NCBI RefSeq assembly: GCF_900078385.1
Contig: NZ_FLQR01000001.1
Location: forward strand, 496,001 to 560,000
Direction of reading: 5' to 3'
Origin: an uncultured Microbacterium sp.
GTDB taxonomy: Bacteria > Actinomycetota > Actinomycetes > Actinomycetales > Microbacteriaceae
DNA: 64,000 nt
The notes under the pieces are model-generated. The model was not told where the DNA came from and ran no database searches. It worked only from the letters and a program-made list of their open reading frames with translations. Made by a program: the position numbers and the translations under genes. The first letter of the stretch is position 1. The number at the start of each line of letters is the position of its first letter. Shown in pieces: positions 46,277 through 54,427 of this stretch.

Positions 46277-47056
46277 TTGTACGCAATGGAGCGACAGCAG
46301 CTCATCGAGCAGCTCATCGACACGGAGGGACGCGTCGCGGTCGTCGACCTCGCCGAGCGGTTCGGCGTCACGACGGAGACCGTCCGCCGCGACCTCGGTC
46401 TGCTCGAGCACCGCGGCGTCCTCCAGCGCGTCCACGGCGGTGCCGTCGTCCCGCTGCGCACCAGCACCGTCGAACCGTCGCTCGCGGAGCGCTCCGAGCG
46501 CCGCAGCGCCGCGAAGGAGGCCATCGCCCGACGTGCCCTCGATGCGCTCGTGCCCGGCGCGACCGTCTCGGTCTACCTCGACGCCGGCACGACCACGGCC
46601 GCGGTCGCCCGGCTCCTCGCCGATCGGCACCCCGAGCTGCCGCTCGAAGTCGTCACGCACGCCATGACGATCGGGCACCTGCTTGCGGGCGCGGGGGGAG
46701 TGAACCTGACGGCCATCGGCGGACGCGTCCGCGGCCTGACCGCGGCCGCGGTCGGCGCACAGACCGTCGCGGCCATCGAGCACCTCCGGCCGGACATCGC
46801 GTTCATCGGAGCCAACGGCGTCTCCGCGGACTTCGGGGTGAGCACCCCCGACCCCGACGAGGCTGCGGTCAAGCGCGCCGTGGTCGCCTCCGCGCGGCGG
46901 GTCATCCTCGTCGCCGACGCCGACAAGCTGGATGCCGACCTCCTCGTCTCCTTCGCCGGCCTGGACGAGATCGACGTCCTCGTCACCGACGCGCCGCCGT
47001 CCGCGGCACTCGCGGCGGCACTGGACGAGGCCGGGACGGAGGTGTGGCTCGCATGA
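46277..47056 (+). CDS. fruR: DeoR family repressor of the fructose operon
   Basis: This 259-residue protein has a DeoR helix-turn-helix (VVDLAERFGVTTETVRRDLGLLE, here quoted in part) and a C-terminal sugar-phosphate sensor domain (DAGTTTAAVARLL; GANGVSADFGVSTPD). I place the start at TTG 46277. GGGAGG lies 5 nt upstream, and the N-terminus then reads MYAMERQQLI, as in many DeoR proteins. An ATG at 46286 lies 14 nt from that site. An upstream in-frame start at 46247 falls inside the promoter. The effector is presumably fructose 1-phosphate. The stop overlaps fruK. Confidence 0.88.
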   Translation: MYAMERQQLIEQLIDTEGRVAVVDLAERFGVTTETVRRDLGLLEHRGVLQRVHGGAVVPLRTSTVEPSLAERSERRSAAKEAIARRALDALVPGATVSVYLDAGTTTAAVARLLADRHPELPLEVVTHAMTIGHLLAGAGGVNLTAIGGRVRGLTAAAVGAQTVAAIEHLRPDIAFIGANGVSADFGVSTPDPDEAAVKRAVVASARRVILVADADKLDADLLVSFAGLDEIDVLVTDAPPSAALAAALDEAGTEVWLA

Positions 47057-48003
47057 TCGTCACGCTCACCGCCAATCCCTCCCTCGACCGCACGATCACC
47101 CTGGCCGAGCCGTTGCAGCCCGGAGCCGTGCAGGCCGCGCTGTCGGCTCGCGAGGACGCGGGCGGCAAGGGGATCAACGTCGCCCGCGTCGTGCACGCCG
47201 CGGCCGTGGAGACCCTCGCCGTGCTGCCCCTGGATGCCGACGACCCCTTCGCCGCCGCCCTCCGCCACACCGGCATCCCGGTGCTTCCGGTCGCCGCGGC
47301 AGGCGCGACGCGCGCCAACGTGACGATCACCGACCCGGCGGGGGAGACGACAAAGCTCAACCTGCCGGGCGCCGTGCTCTCCGCCGACGACGCGGACCGG
47401 CTCGTCGCGGCGGTCGCCCGTGCCGCAGAGGGCGCTCAGTGGGTCGTGCTCGCCGGCTCCCTGCCGCCCGGACTCCCGGACGACTTCTATGTCACCGTCA
47501 TCCGTGCGGTGCGGGCGCGCGGGGGCGAACGCGCTCCGCGCATCGCGGTGGATACGTCGGGTGCGGCGCTGCGCGCCGTGGTCGCCGATGGTGCGCCCGA
47601 CCTCATCAAGCCCAACGACGACGAGCTCGTCGAGCTCACCGGGGGACGACTGGACGCGTCCGTCCCGCTGGCCGACGCCGTGCACGCCCTCGCCCGCGCG
47701 ATCGTGCCGGGCAAGGTCGCCGCGGCATTCGTGACCCTCGGCGGCGAAGGCGCCGTGCTGGTCGACGCCACCGGCGCCTGGCACGGCACCCCGCCGCCGA
47801 CCCGCGTCCGCAGCACCGTCGGCGCGGGGGACAGCTCGCTCGCCGGCTTCCTTCTCGCCCACGTCGCCGGCGCCGGACCCGAGGAGTGCGTCCGCTCCGG
47901 CATCCGGTACGGCTCCGCCGCGGCCGCCCTCCCGGGCACGCAGGCGCCCACTCCCGACGATCTCCCCGCCGGTGACGTGCCGGTGCGGACGCTCACCCCC
48001 TGA
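47053..48003 (+). CDS. fruK: 1-phosphofructokinase
   Basis: This 316-residue PfkB-family kinase converts fructose 1-phosphate to fructose 1,6-bisphosphate. It begins MIVTLTANPSLDRT. Substrate motif GGKGINVARV lies near residue 37. Anion-hole and catalytic Asp motif STVGAGDSSLAGF lies near residue 256. The ATG overlaps the deoR stop (ATGA). It lies directly upstream of the transporter gene. Confidence 0.94.
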   Translation: MIVTLTANPSLDRTITLAEPLQPGAVQAALSAREDAGGKGINVARVVHAAAVETLAVLPLDADDPFAAALRHTGIPVLPVAAAGATRANVTITDPAGETTKLNLPGAVLSADDADRLVAAVARAAEGAQWVVLAGSLPPGLPDDFYVTVIRAVRARGGERAPRIAVDTSGAALRAVVADGAPDLIKPNDDELVELTGGRLDASVPLADAVHALARAIVPGKVAAAFVTLGGEGAVLVDATGAWHGTPPPTRVRSTVGAGDSSLAGFLLAHVAGAGPEECVRSGIRYGSAAAALPGTQAPTPDDLPAGDVPVRTLTP

Positions 48004-48067
48004 CGCGCGACCGCGCGAGCACATCCCCATCCATCTCGACAAACGACAACGACCACTGGAGGTCACC

Positions 48068-50128
48068 GTGGCAGAGACCATCACGCCGGCACTCGTCAGC
48101 CTCGACGAGTCGCTCGGCGACGACAAGCGCGCCGTCATCGGCGCCCTCGCGGCACGCGTCGCCGCAGAGGGGCGCGCCACCGACGGCGCCGCCCTCGCCG
48201 ACGACGCGTGGGCGCGGGAGCAGAAGGACGAGACCGGGCTCCCCGGCGGCATCGCCATCCCGCACGCCAAGAGCGCCGCGGTCACCCAGGCGAGCCTCGC
48301 GTTCGCCCGGCTGAAGCCGGCCGTGGCGTTCGGCGCGCCGGACGGCCCCGCCGACCTCGTCTTCCTCATCGCCGCTCCCGACACGGCCGCCGAGGAGCAC
48401 CTCGCCGTCCTGTCCAAGCTCGCCCGCAGCCTCATGCGGGAGGACTTCCTCGCCGGGCTGCGCGCCGCGACCACCGCGGACGAGGTCGTCGCGATCGTCC
48501 GCGATGCCATCTCGGATGCGCCGGCGCCCGCCCCCGTTGCGGCGCCGCCGACGCCCGCCGCCGCGACCGTCCCGGACGGCTCGACGATCGACGGCCGCCC
48601 GGCCCGCATCGTCGCGGTCACCTCCTGCGCCACCGGCATCGCGCACACCTTCATGGCCGCCGACGCACTGACCGCCGCGGGCGTCGCGGCGGGCGTGGAC
48701 CTCGCCGTCGAGCCGCAGGGCTCCAGCGGCTACCAGGCGCTGCCGCAGCAGGTCATCGACGACGCGGATGCCGTCATCTTCGCGACCGACGTCGACGTCC
48801 GCGAACTCGGTCGCTTCGCCGGCAAGCCGGTCGTGCGCTCGGGTGTCAAGCGGGGCATCGAGCAGCCGCGCCAGCTCATCGCGGAAGCCGTCGCGGCCGC
48901 GGGCAACCCGTCCGCCGCCCGGGTGAGCGCCGGCGCCGCGACGACGGGGACGAGCACGACCTCGTCCGCCCAGCTGTCCTGGGGGACCCGGATCCAGCGG
49001 ATCCTCCTCACCGGCGTCAGCTACATGATCCCCTTCGTCGCCGGCGGCGGCCTGCTCATCGCCCTCGGGTTCCTCCTGGGCGGGTACCGCGTCACGGACA
49101 ACGCGGCGAAGGTCATCATCGCCAACTCGCTGTGGAACCTGCCGACCGAGGACATCACGTCCGACCTCGGCCCCCTCGGCCAGTATCTCGGCTCGGTCGC
49201 GTTCGTGATCGGCGTCACGTCGATGGGCTTCCTCGTCGCGGCCCTCGCCGGCTACATCGCCTTCGCGATCGCCGACCGGCCCGGCATCGCACCGGGCTTC
49301 GTCGCCGGTGCCGTCGCCGTGACCATGAACGCCGGGTTCATCGGCGGCATCATCGGCGGCCTGCTCGCGGGCGTCGTCGCGTGGTGGCTCGGAAGCCTCT
49401 CGGTGCCGCGCTGGCTCCGCGGACTCATGCCGGTCGTGATCATCCCGCTCGTCGGATCCATCGTGGCGTCGGGTCTCATGATCCTCTTCCTCGGCCGCCC
49501 GATCGCGACCCTCATGACCTGGCTCACGGACGGCCTCACGGCGCTCACCCAGAGCGGCGCGGGCGTCATCGGCGTCGGCGTCATCCTCGGTCTCATGATG
49601 TGCTTCGACCTCGGCGGCCCCGTCAACAAGGTCGCCTACGTCTTCGCGACCACGGGGCTCGCGGCCGGATCGGACAGCAACGTGGCGCCGTACCTCATCA
49701 TGGCGGCCGTCATGTGCGCCGGCATGGTGCCGCCGCTCGCCCTGGCCCTCGCCTCGACGGTGATGGCGCGTCCGCTGTTCACCCCCGTCGAGCGGGAGAA
49801 CGGCAAGGCCGCGTGGCTGCTGGGCGCCGCCTTCATCAGCGAGGGCGCCATCCCGTTCGCCGCGGCCGACCCGCTGCGCGTCATCCCGGCCTCGATGGTC
49901 GGCGGTGCTGTCACCGGCGCACTCAGCATGTGGTTCGGCGTCACGAGCTTCGCCCCGCACGGCGGCATCTTCGTGCTGTTCGCCATCGCCCCGGTGTGGG
50001 GTTTCCTGGTCGCGCTCGTGGCGGGTACGGTCGTCTCAGCGGTCCTGATCGTCGTGCTCAAGAAGTTCGTCGGCCACAGGAACCCCATCCAGGCCGAGGC
50101 AGCCGTCGTCGCCCCGGTCGCGGCATAA
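48068..50128 (+). CDS. fruA: PTS fructose transporter, fused EIIA-EIIB-EIIC
   Basis: This 686-residue fusion has a phosphorylatable His of EIIA in GIAIPHAKS near residue 62, the EIIB Cys in VAVTSCATGIAHTF near residue 185, and then a ten-helix EIIC domain from about residue 310 (FVAGGGLLIALGFLLGGY). It imports and phosphorylates fructose to fructose 1-phosphate. GTG 48068 is chosen because TGGAGG lies 5 nt upstream, with the same GGAGGTCACC context as the deoR start. It lies 64 bp after fruK. Confidence 0.94.
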   Translation: MAETITPALVSLDESLGDDKRAVIGALAARVAAEGRATDGAALADDAWAREQKDETGLPGGIAIPHAKSAAVTQASLAFARLKPAVAFGAPDGPADLVFLIAAPDTAAEEHLAVLSKLARSLMREDFLAGLRAATTADEVVAIVRDAISDAPAPAPVAAPPTPAAATVPDGSTIDGRPARIVAVTSCATGIAHTFMAADALTAAGVAAGVDLAVEPQGSSGYQALPQQVIDDADAVIFATDVDVRELGRFAGKPVVRSGVKRGIEQPRQLIAEAVAAAGNPSAARVSAGAATTGTSTTSSAQLSWGTRIQRILLTGVSYMIPFVAGGGLLIALGFLLGGYRVTDNAAKVIIANSLWNLPTEDITSDLGPLGQYLGSVAFVIGVTSMGFLVAALAGYIAFAIADRPGIAPGFVAGAVAVTMNAGFIGGIIGGLLAGVVAWWLGSLSVPRWLRGLMPVVIIPLVGSIVASGLMILFLGRPIATLMTWLTDGLTALTQSGAGVIGVGVILGLMMCFDLGGPVNKVAYVFATTGLAAGSDSNVAPYLIMAAVMCAGMVPPLALALASTVMARPLFTPVERENGKAAWLLGAAFISEGAIPFAAADPLRVIPASMVGGAVTGALSMWFGVTSFAPHGGIFVLFAIAPVWGFLVALVAGTVVSAVLIVVLKKFVGHRNPIQAEAAVVAPVAA

Positions 50129-50145
50129 CCGAACAGGAGAACGAC

Positions 50146-50418
50146 ATGGCAGAACGTACCGCCACCATCGCGAGCAGCTCGGGCCTGCACGCCCGCCCGG
50201 CGAAGCTCTTCGTCCAGAAGGTGCAGGAGACCGGTGTCCCGGTCACCATCGCCGTCCCCGGCGGAGCGGACCTCAACGCGGGCAGCATCCTGAGCCTCAT
50301 GGGCCTGGGCGCCACGCAGGGCACCGTGGTGACGCTCAAGGCGGAGGGCGACGGCGCCGAGTCGGCGCTCGACACGCTCGCGGCCTTCCTCGAGGTCGAC
50401 CACGACGCCGAGGCCTGA
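50146..50418 (+). CDS. ptsH: PTS phosphocarrier protein HPr
   Basis: This 90-residue HPr has the phosphorylated His in SGLHARPAKLF near residue 15, and the Ser-46-equivalent motif NAGSILSLMGLG. It passes phosphate from enzyme I to EIIA. It is the last gene of the fructose operon. No enzyme I gene (ptsI) lies in this window. Confidence 0.95.
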   Translation: MAERTATIASSSGLHARPAKLFVQKVQETGVPVTIAVPGGADLNAGSILSLMGLGATQGTVVTLKAEGDGAESALDTLAAFLEVDHDAEA

Positions 50419-50434
50419 ACCGCGCCACGCACGA

Positions 50435-50478
50435 ACGACGGATGCCGCGAGCCCTTCGGGGCCCGCGGCATCCGTCGT
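50435..50478. terminator. Long hairpin after ptsH
   Basis: ACGACGGATGCCGCG (50435-50449) and CGCGGCATCCGTCGT (50464-50478) form a perfect 15-bp stem between convergent genes. There is no T-tract. Confidence 0.75.
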
Positions 50479-50493
50479 CTCACGTGCGGACGG

Positions 50494-51132
50494 TCAGAGG
50501 TCGACCGATTCGCCGGGGTCGAGCGCGAGGAACTCCCCGCCGCCCTGCTCGGTCGCCCACCGGAGACGCTGCCGGCCCATCTCGCGGCCGATCTGCGACA
50601 GCGTCATGTCGTGGGTGCCGAACGAGCGGCGCGGGGCCACCGCGAGGACGAAGTCCATGGCCTCGCCGATCTTGAGCCACGGGGCGCCGACGGGCGCCGC
50701 GAGCAGCCGCACGTCCTTCCCGTCCAGAACGGTGTAGGAGTCGCCGGGGTAGTAGAACTCGTCGTTCACCAGCACGCCCACGTTGTCGACGACGGGGATC
50801 GTCTCGTGGATGACGGCGTGCTGCCCGCCGAAGAACTCGAGTGTGAACGGCTCGAGCTCGACCGTCTCCCCGGGGGAGACGGTGATGATGTCGAAGCCCG
50901 CCGCGGCCGCCGCGACACCCGCCGGACCGTAGATGGGGGTTCCCGGCGCGGCCTTCAGGAGGCGATCCAGATGCTCGGACGTCCAGTGGTCGGGGTGCTC
51001 GTGCGTGAGGACGATCCCGATCAGGTCCTGCAGCTCCGCGAGGGGGAGCGTGAAGGACCCGGGGTCGACGATGAGGGTCTTGCCCTCGCGCTCGAGACGG
51101 AGGCAGGCATGTTCGTGCTTGGTGACGCGCAT
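50494..51132 (-). CDS. Metallo-beta-lactamase-fold hydrolase (UlaG-like)
   Basis: This 212-residue protein has the metal motif LTHEHPDHW near residue 43, a His in FGGQHAVIHETIP, an Asp in YYPGDSY, and the late FGTHDMTLS. It lacks a signal peptide, so it is cytoplasmic. UlaG-like family members are metal-dependent hydrolases or lactonases with varied substrates, so no specific reaction can be given. Confidence 0.85.
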   Translation of the reverse strand: MRVTKHEHACLRLEREGKTLIVDPGSFTLPLAELQDLIGIVLTHEHPDHWTSEHLDRLLKAAPGTPIYGPAGVAAAAAGFDIITVSPGETVELEPFTLEFFGGQHAVIHETIPVVDNVGVLVNDEFYYPGDSYTVLDGKDVRLLAAPVGAPWLKIGEAMDFVLAVAPRRSFGTHDMTLSQIGREMGRQRLRWATEQGGGEFLALDPGESVDL

Positions 51133-51182
51133 GAGCCCAGTCAACGCGTGCCGGGGGCGTTCGAGCAAGCTCCGGCCTCGAT

Positions 51183-51212
51183 TTGGCCGAGCCGCGAGAG
51201 GCATGGCATAAT
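51183..51212 (+). promoter_or_regulatory. Promoter of tRNA-Glu
   Basis: The -35 is TTGGCC (51183-51188), with an 18-bp spacer and -10 CATAAT (51207-51212). The tRNA begins 19 nt after the -10. The -35 resembles the TTGGCG ahead of tRNA-Gln. Confidence 0.7.
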
Positions 51213-51230
51213 CGAACGGTTGCGTGAAAC

Positions 51231-51303
51231 GGCCCCATCGTATAGCGGCCTAGTACGCCGCCCTCTCACGGCGGTAACGCGGGTTCGAATCCCGCTGGGG
51301 TCA
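51231..51303 (+). tRNA. tRNA-Glu (anticodon CTC)
   Basis: A 73-nt cloverleaf is readable. The acceptor GGCCCCA pairs with TGGGGTC (one G-T pair). The anticodon arm CCGCC-CTCTCAC-GGCGG gives anticodon CTC. The T-arm is GCGGG-TTCGAAT-CCCGC. The discriminator is A, and CCA is encoded at 51304-51306. Confidence 0.95.
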
Positions 51304-51310
51304 CCAACAC

Positions 51311-51338
51311 GAAAGCCCGGTCCGAGGACCGGGCTTTC
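51311..51338. terminator. Terminator after tRNA-Glu
   Basis: GAAAGCCCGGTC (51311-51322), loop CGAG, GACCGGGCTTTC (51327-51338). It serves the tRNA and the convergent DUF4349 gene. Confidence 0.85.
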
Positions 51339-51359
51339 GGCATTCCCGACGGGGTCCGC

Positions 51360-52466
51360 TCAGGCCTCCGGGTCCGGCGCCACCGCAGCCCGCCGCCGGC
51401 GACGCGCCGACCGGACGGCCCAGACGATGAGCCCGAGGACGGCGAGGACGACGATCCAGGGGAGCAGGAAGCCCAGCCCGATGACGATCCCGTTGACCGT
51501 CGCGACGAGCCCGCTCCAGCCGGCCGCCAGGCCGTCGCCGAAGCCGGCGGGATCGGCTTTCACGACCTCCTGCGGCTCGTACAGCGTCACCGTGAGGGTC
51601 GACATGGCCACCTGGTCATCGATCGACGCGAGCTGCTGCTGGTAGGACTCCAGCTCCGCCTGGCGCTGCGCGAGCGCGCTCTCGGCGGCGAGCAGGTCGG
51701 CGGTCGAGCTCGCCTCGGCCATGAGGTCGGTGAGCCGCGTCACCGAGGCCTTGAGTGCGTCGATCCGCGCGCGCAGGTCGACCGCCTCCGTCGTGACGTC
51801 GCGCTTCTCGAGCTGGGACGCCATGACGTCGCCGACGTCGGCGAGCGCGCGGGTCTGGGCGGTCAGCTCGTCGGCCGGCACCCGCACGGTGATCCACGTG
51901 CCCGACGGGGAGGTCCAGACGTCGCCGCCGTCCCCGATGACGTCGGGCGCGGCCTGACCCTCGCCTGCGAGGCTGAGCGTCTCGACGTAGCCGCCGGCCC
52001 GCTCCGCGGCATCGCCGATCTCCCGCGCCGCCGCAGCGACGTCGTCGACCTGCACCGACGCGGACGCCGTCGCGATGATCTCGCGCGCCAGGTCCGCATC
52101 CGGAGCCAGGGCGCCCGGTTCGGTGGCGGATCCGGCATCACCTCCGGAATCACCGCCGGACTCCTCGCCCACGCTGCCGTCGGTCCACACCTCGGGGGCA
52201 CCGGCTTCGTCCGCAGTGCTCGCCGCGCCGACCCCCATGAGCCCGCCCAGCTGCGGCCCGACGACGGCGGCCGCGATCACGACGGCCGCCGCGGCGGCGC
52301 CGCCGATCCACCAGCGGCCGCGGCGCGCGCGCCGCTTCCTGTCCTCGTCGACGTGCGCCGCCGTCCGGGCGGCGCGCTCGGCCGCGATCGCGGCGAACAG
52401 CGCCTCTTCCATCTCGTCGACGCGGTCGTCGGCGAGCTCGGGCAGTGTCACATCTTCGACGTTCAT
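51360..52466 (-). CDS. DUF4349 membrane protein coupled to an ECF sigma factor
   Basis: This 368-residue protein has a cytoplasmic N-terminal ~50 residues (RRARRGRWW), a membrane helix at about 53-75, an acidic Gly/Ser linker, then the DUF4349 domain with a long coiled coil (LRARIDALKASVTRLTDLMA; ALAQRQAELESYQQQLASID). A second membrane helix and a basic tail (RSARRRRR) lie at the C-terminus. The start codon overlaps the sigma-factor stop (ATGA). The short N-terminal cytoplasmic part could hold the sigma factor at the membrane, like an anti-sigma factor. No zinc-type anti-sigma motif is visible, so this role is inference. Confidence 0.8.
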   Translation of the reverse strand: MNVEDVTLPELADDRVDEMEEALFAAIAAERAARTAAHVDEDRKRRARRGRWWIGGAAAAAVVIAAAVVGPQLGGLMGVGAASTADEAGAPEVWTDGSVGEESGGDSGGDAGSATEPGALAPDADLAREIIATASASVQVDDVAAAAREIGDAAERAGGYVETLSLAGEGQAAPDVIGDGGDVWTSPSGTWITVRVPADELTAQTRALADVGDVMASQLEKRDVTTEAVDLRARIDALKASVTRLTDLMAEASSTADLLAAESALAQRQAELESYQQQLASIDDQVAMSTLTVTLYEPQEVVKADPAGFGDGLAAGWSGLVATVNGIVIGLGFLLPWIVVLAVLGLIVWAVRSARRRRRAAVAPDPEA

Positions 52467-53023
52467 GTCCCCTCCGTTCCGATGGCAGTCCGCACCTGGG
52501 TGCGGATGCGGGAGAGACGATTGCGGACGACCCCGTGCGACACGCCGAGCTGCTCCGCGGCTGCCTGGTAGGCATAGCCCTCCGTCGCGCACAGCCGGAA
52601 GATCTGCTGGTCCAGCGGACTGAGCGTCGACACCTCCGCGAGGATGCGCTCCGCGAGCGCCGCCGTGATGACCTGCTCCTCGACGTCCACCGTCGCCGGC
52701 AGGGTCTCGTCGGCAGCGGCCGCCGTGTGGATGCGGTCGCGCTTGAGGCGCCGGATGCGGTTCGCGCACTGGAACCGGCAGATCGTCGCGAGCCAGGGGA
52801 GAAGCGATTCCCCCGCCAGCTCCATCCCGGGCAGTTTCCGCCACGCCGCGAGGAACGTCTCCTGTGCGACGTCCTCCGCATCCACGGTGTTGCCGAGGAT
52901 GCCGTACGCGAGCCAGTACACCGGGCGCACGTACGCCCGGTACAGCGCGCGGAACGCCTCGTCGCTCCCGCTCGCCGCCGCAGCGACGAGCGCGGCGTCG
53001 GTGCGCACGGCCGGCTCGGTCAT
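52463..53023 (-). CDS. ECF-family RNA polymerase sigma factor
   Basis: This 186-residue protein has region 2 (FRALYRAYVRPVYWLAYG; DAEDVAQETFLAAWR) and region 4 (LSPLDQQIFRLCATEGYAYQ; AAEQLGVSHGVVRNRLSRIR). The ATG at 53023 is chosen because TGAGGA lies 6 nt upstream. A GTG at 53068 would add 15 unconserved residues. The 4-bp overlap with the DUF4349 gene suggests coordinated amounts of the two proteins. No -35/-10 pair that it could recognise was identified. Confidence 0.9.
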   Translation of the reverse strand: MTEPAVRTDAALVAAAASGSDEAFRALYRAYVRPVYWLAYGILGNTVDAEDVAQETFLAAWRKLPGMELAGESLLPWLATICRFQCANRIRRLKRDRIHTAAAADETLPATVDVEEQVITAALAERILAEVSTLSPLDQQIFRLCATEGYAYQAAAEQLGVSHGVVRNRLSRIRTQVRTAIGTEGT

Positions 53024-53111
53024 CGTGTCCTCATCGTCTCTCACCCCAGGAGTGTCGTCCACGGCCACAGCGTCTCACGGCGCGGGCACCGCAGGGCTCC
53101 CTGTATCCTGG

Positions 53112-53200
53112 AACACGCGAGAGGGAGTATCCCGTCCTCGCGCGTCCGTCATCACGGGTCCCGTCGCTGAGACCCCGGGCGCGCGCCGCACCACGTGCGG
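53112..53200 (+). promoter_or_regulatory. Probable yybP-ykoY (Mn2+) riboswitch in the terC leader
   Basis: CGCGAG (53116-53121) pairs with CTCGCG (53137-53142), enclosing AGGGAGTA (53122-53129), close to the conserved G-G-G-A-G-U-A loop. A second ACGG-CCGT hairpin and a conserved-looking GCTGAGACCCCGGG follow, then the stem CCGCAC-CAC-GTGCGG (53186-53200). A -10 (TATCCT, 53104-53109) stands just upstream. This class is known to precede terC-type genes and to sense Mn2+. The assignment rests on motif and context, not a covariance search. Confidence 0.55.
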
Positions 53201-53244
53201 GGGAGAGACTTTCGACGTTCCGTCACCCCTCCTGAAAGGCCCGT

Positions 53245-54321
53245 ATGGACCTCCCTGTCTGGTTCGAGATCGGCTCCATGGCCGTCCTCCTCATCATCCT
53301 CGTCGCCGACCTGCTGCTGGTCATAAAGCGACCGCACATCCCGTCCAACAAGGAATCGACCCTGTGGGTCCTCTTCTACGTCGCTCTGGCGCTCGTCTTC
53401 GCGGGTCTGATGTGGTGGTTCGCGGGCGGCGAGTACGCGGGGCAGTTCGTCGCCGGCTGGCTGACCGAGTACAGCCTCTCGATCGACAACCTGTTCGTGT
53501 TCGTGCTGATCATGTCCCAGTTCTCGGTGCCGCGCCGGTATCAGCAGAAGGTGCTGATGGTCGGCATCATCATCGCGCTCGTCCTCCGCGGCATCTTCAT
53601 CCTGCTGGGCGCCGCGATCATCGAGAACTTCCTGCCGATCTTCTACCTGTTCGGCGCCTTCCTCATCTGGACCGCGTGGAAGCAGGCCTTCCCCGGCGGC
53701 GACCACGACGAGGACGTCAAGCAGGAGACGTTCATCGTGCGGCTCCTCCGTCGCACGGTCGACATCAGCGAGACGTACGACGGCTCGAAGGTCCGCACGG
53801 TCGTGGACGGGAAGAGGATGTTCACGCCGATGATCATCGTCTTCGCCGCGATCGGGGTGACGGACCTGCTGTTCGCGCTCGACTCGATCCCGGCGATCTT
53901 CGGCATCACGCAGAACGCCTTCATCGTCTTCACGGCCAACATCTTCGCCCTCATGGGCCTGCGCCAGCTGTACTTCCTCCTGGGCGGCCTCCTCGACCGC
54001 CTGCGGTACCTGCACTACGGGATCGCCTTCATCCTCGCGTTCATCGGCGTGAAGCTCATCTTCCACGCCATGCACGAGAACGAGGTCCCGTTCATCAACG
54101 GCGGCGAGCACATCGAGTGGGTCCCCGACATCTCCACGTGGATGTCGCTCGGAGTGATCATCGTCTCGATGGTCGTCGCGACCGTGGCGAGCCTCATCGC
54201 GTCGGCGCGCGACAGCCGGCGGGACGAGTCCGGCACGCCTGTCGCCGCGGCGACCGCCGTCGCGGAGGAGAAGGGCACGCCCGCCGTCGTGGAGCAGCCC
54301 CACGCGGACCAGCGCGACTGA
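53245..54321 (+). CDS. TerC family membrane protein, probable Mn2+ exporter
   Basis: This 358-residue protein has nine or so membrane helices. The family's acidic motifs lie within helices: EYSLSIDNLFVFVLI near residue 75 and TDLLFALDSIPAIFG near residue 210. A cytoplasmic loop (TFIVRLLRRTVDISETYDG) separates the halves, and the tail is charged. TerC proteins are named for tellurite resistance, but several export or deliver Mn2+. GAAAGG stands 7 nt before the ATG. The long leader with a probable Mn2+ riboswitch supports the manganese role. Confidence 0.9.
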   Translation: MDLPVWFEIGSMAVLLIILVADLLLVIKRPHIPSNKESTLWVLFYVALALVFAGLMWWFAGGEYAGQFVAGWLTEYSLSIDNLFVFVLIMSQFSVPRRYQQKVLMVGIIIALVLRGIFILLGAAIIENFLPIFYLFGAFLIWTAWKQAFPGGDHDEDVKQETFIVRLLRRTVDISETYDGSKVRTVVDGKRMFTPMIIVFAAIGVTDLLFALDSIPAIFGITQNAFIVFTANIFALMGLRQLYFLLGGLLDRLRYLHYGIAFILAFIGVKLIFHAMHENEVPFINGGEHIEWVPDISTWMSLGVIIVSMVVATVASLIASARDSRRDESGTPVAAATAVAEEKGTPAVVEQPHADQRD

Positions 54322-54427
54322 GGTCGCCGGCACCGGCTGCCGGGACTTTACCGGACGGTGTCGCCGGATTACACCCCCGCGCCGGGTGTCGCCCGCCTGT
54401 GCTTGAGTTGCTGCAGGAGGTGCGCCC

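Noticed and set aside
54322..54427. Terminator or riboswitch between terC and the osmoprotectant operon
   Set aside because: Short GC-rich complementarities exist (CCGG/CCGG), but there is no convincing stem-loop and no motif that I recognise.
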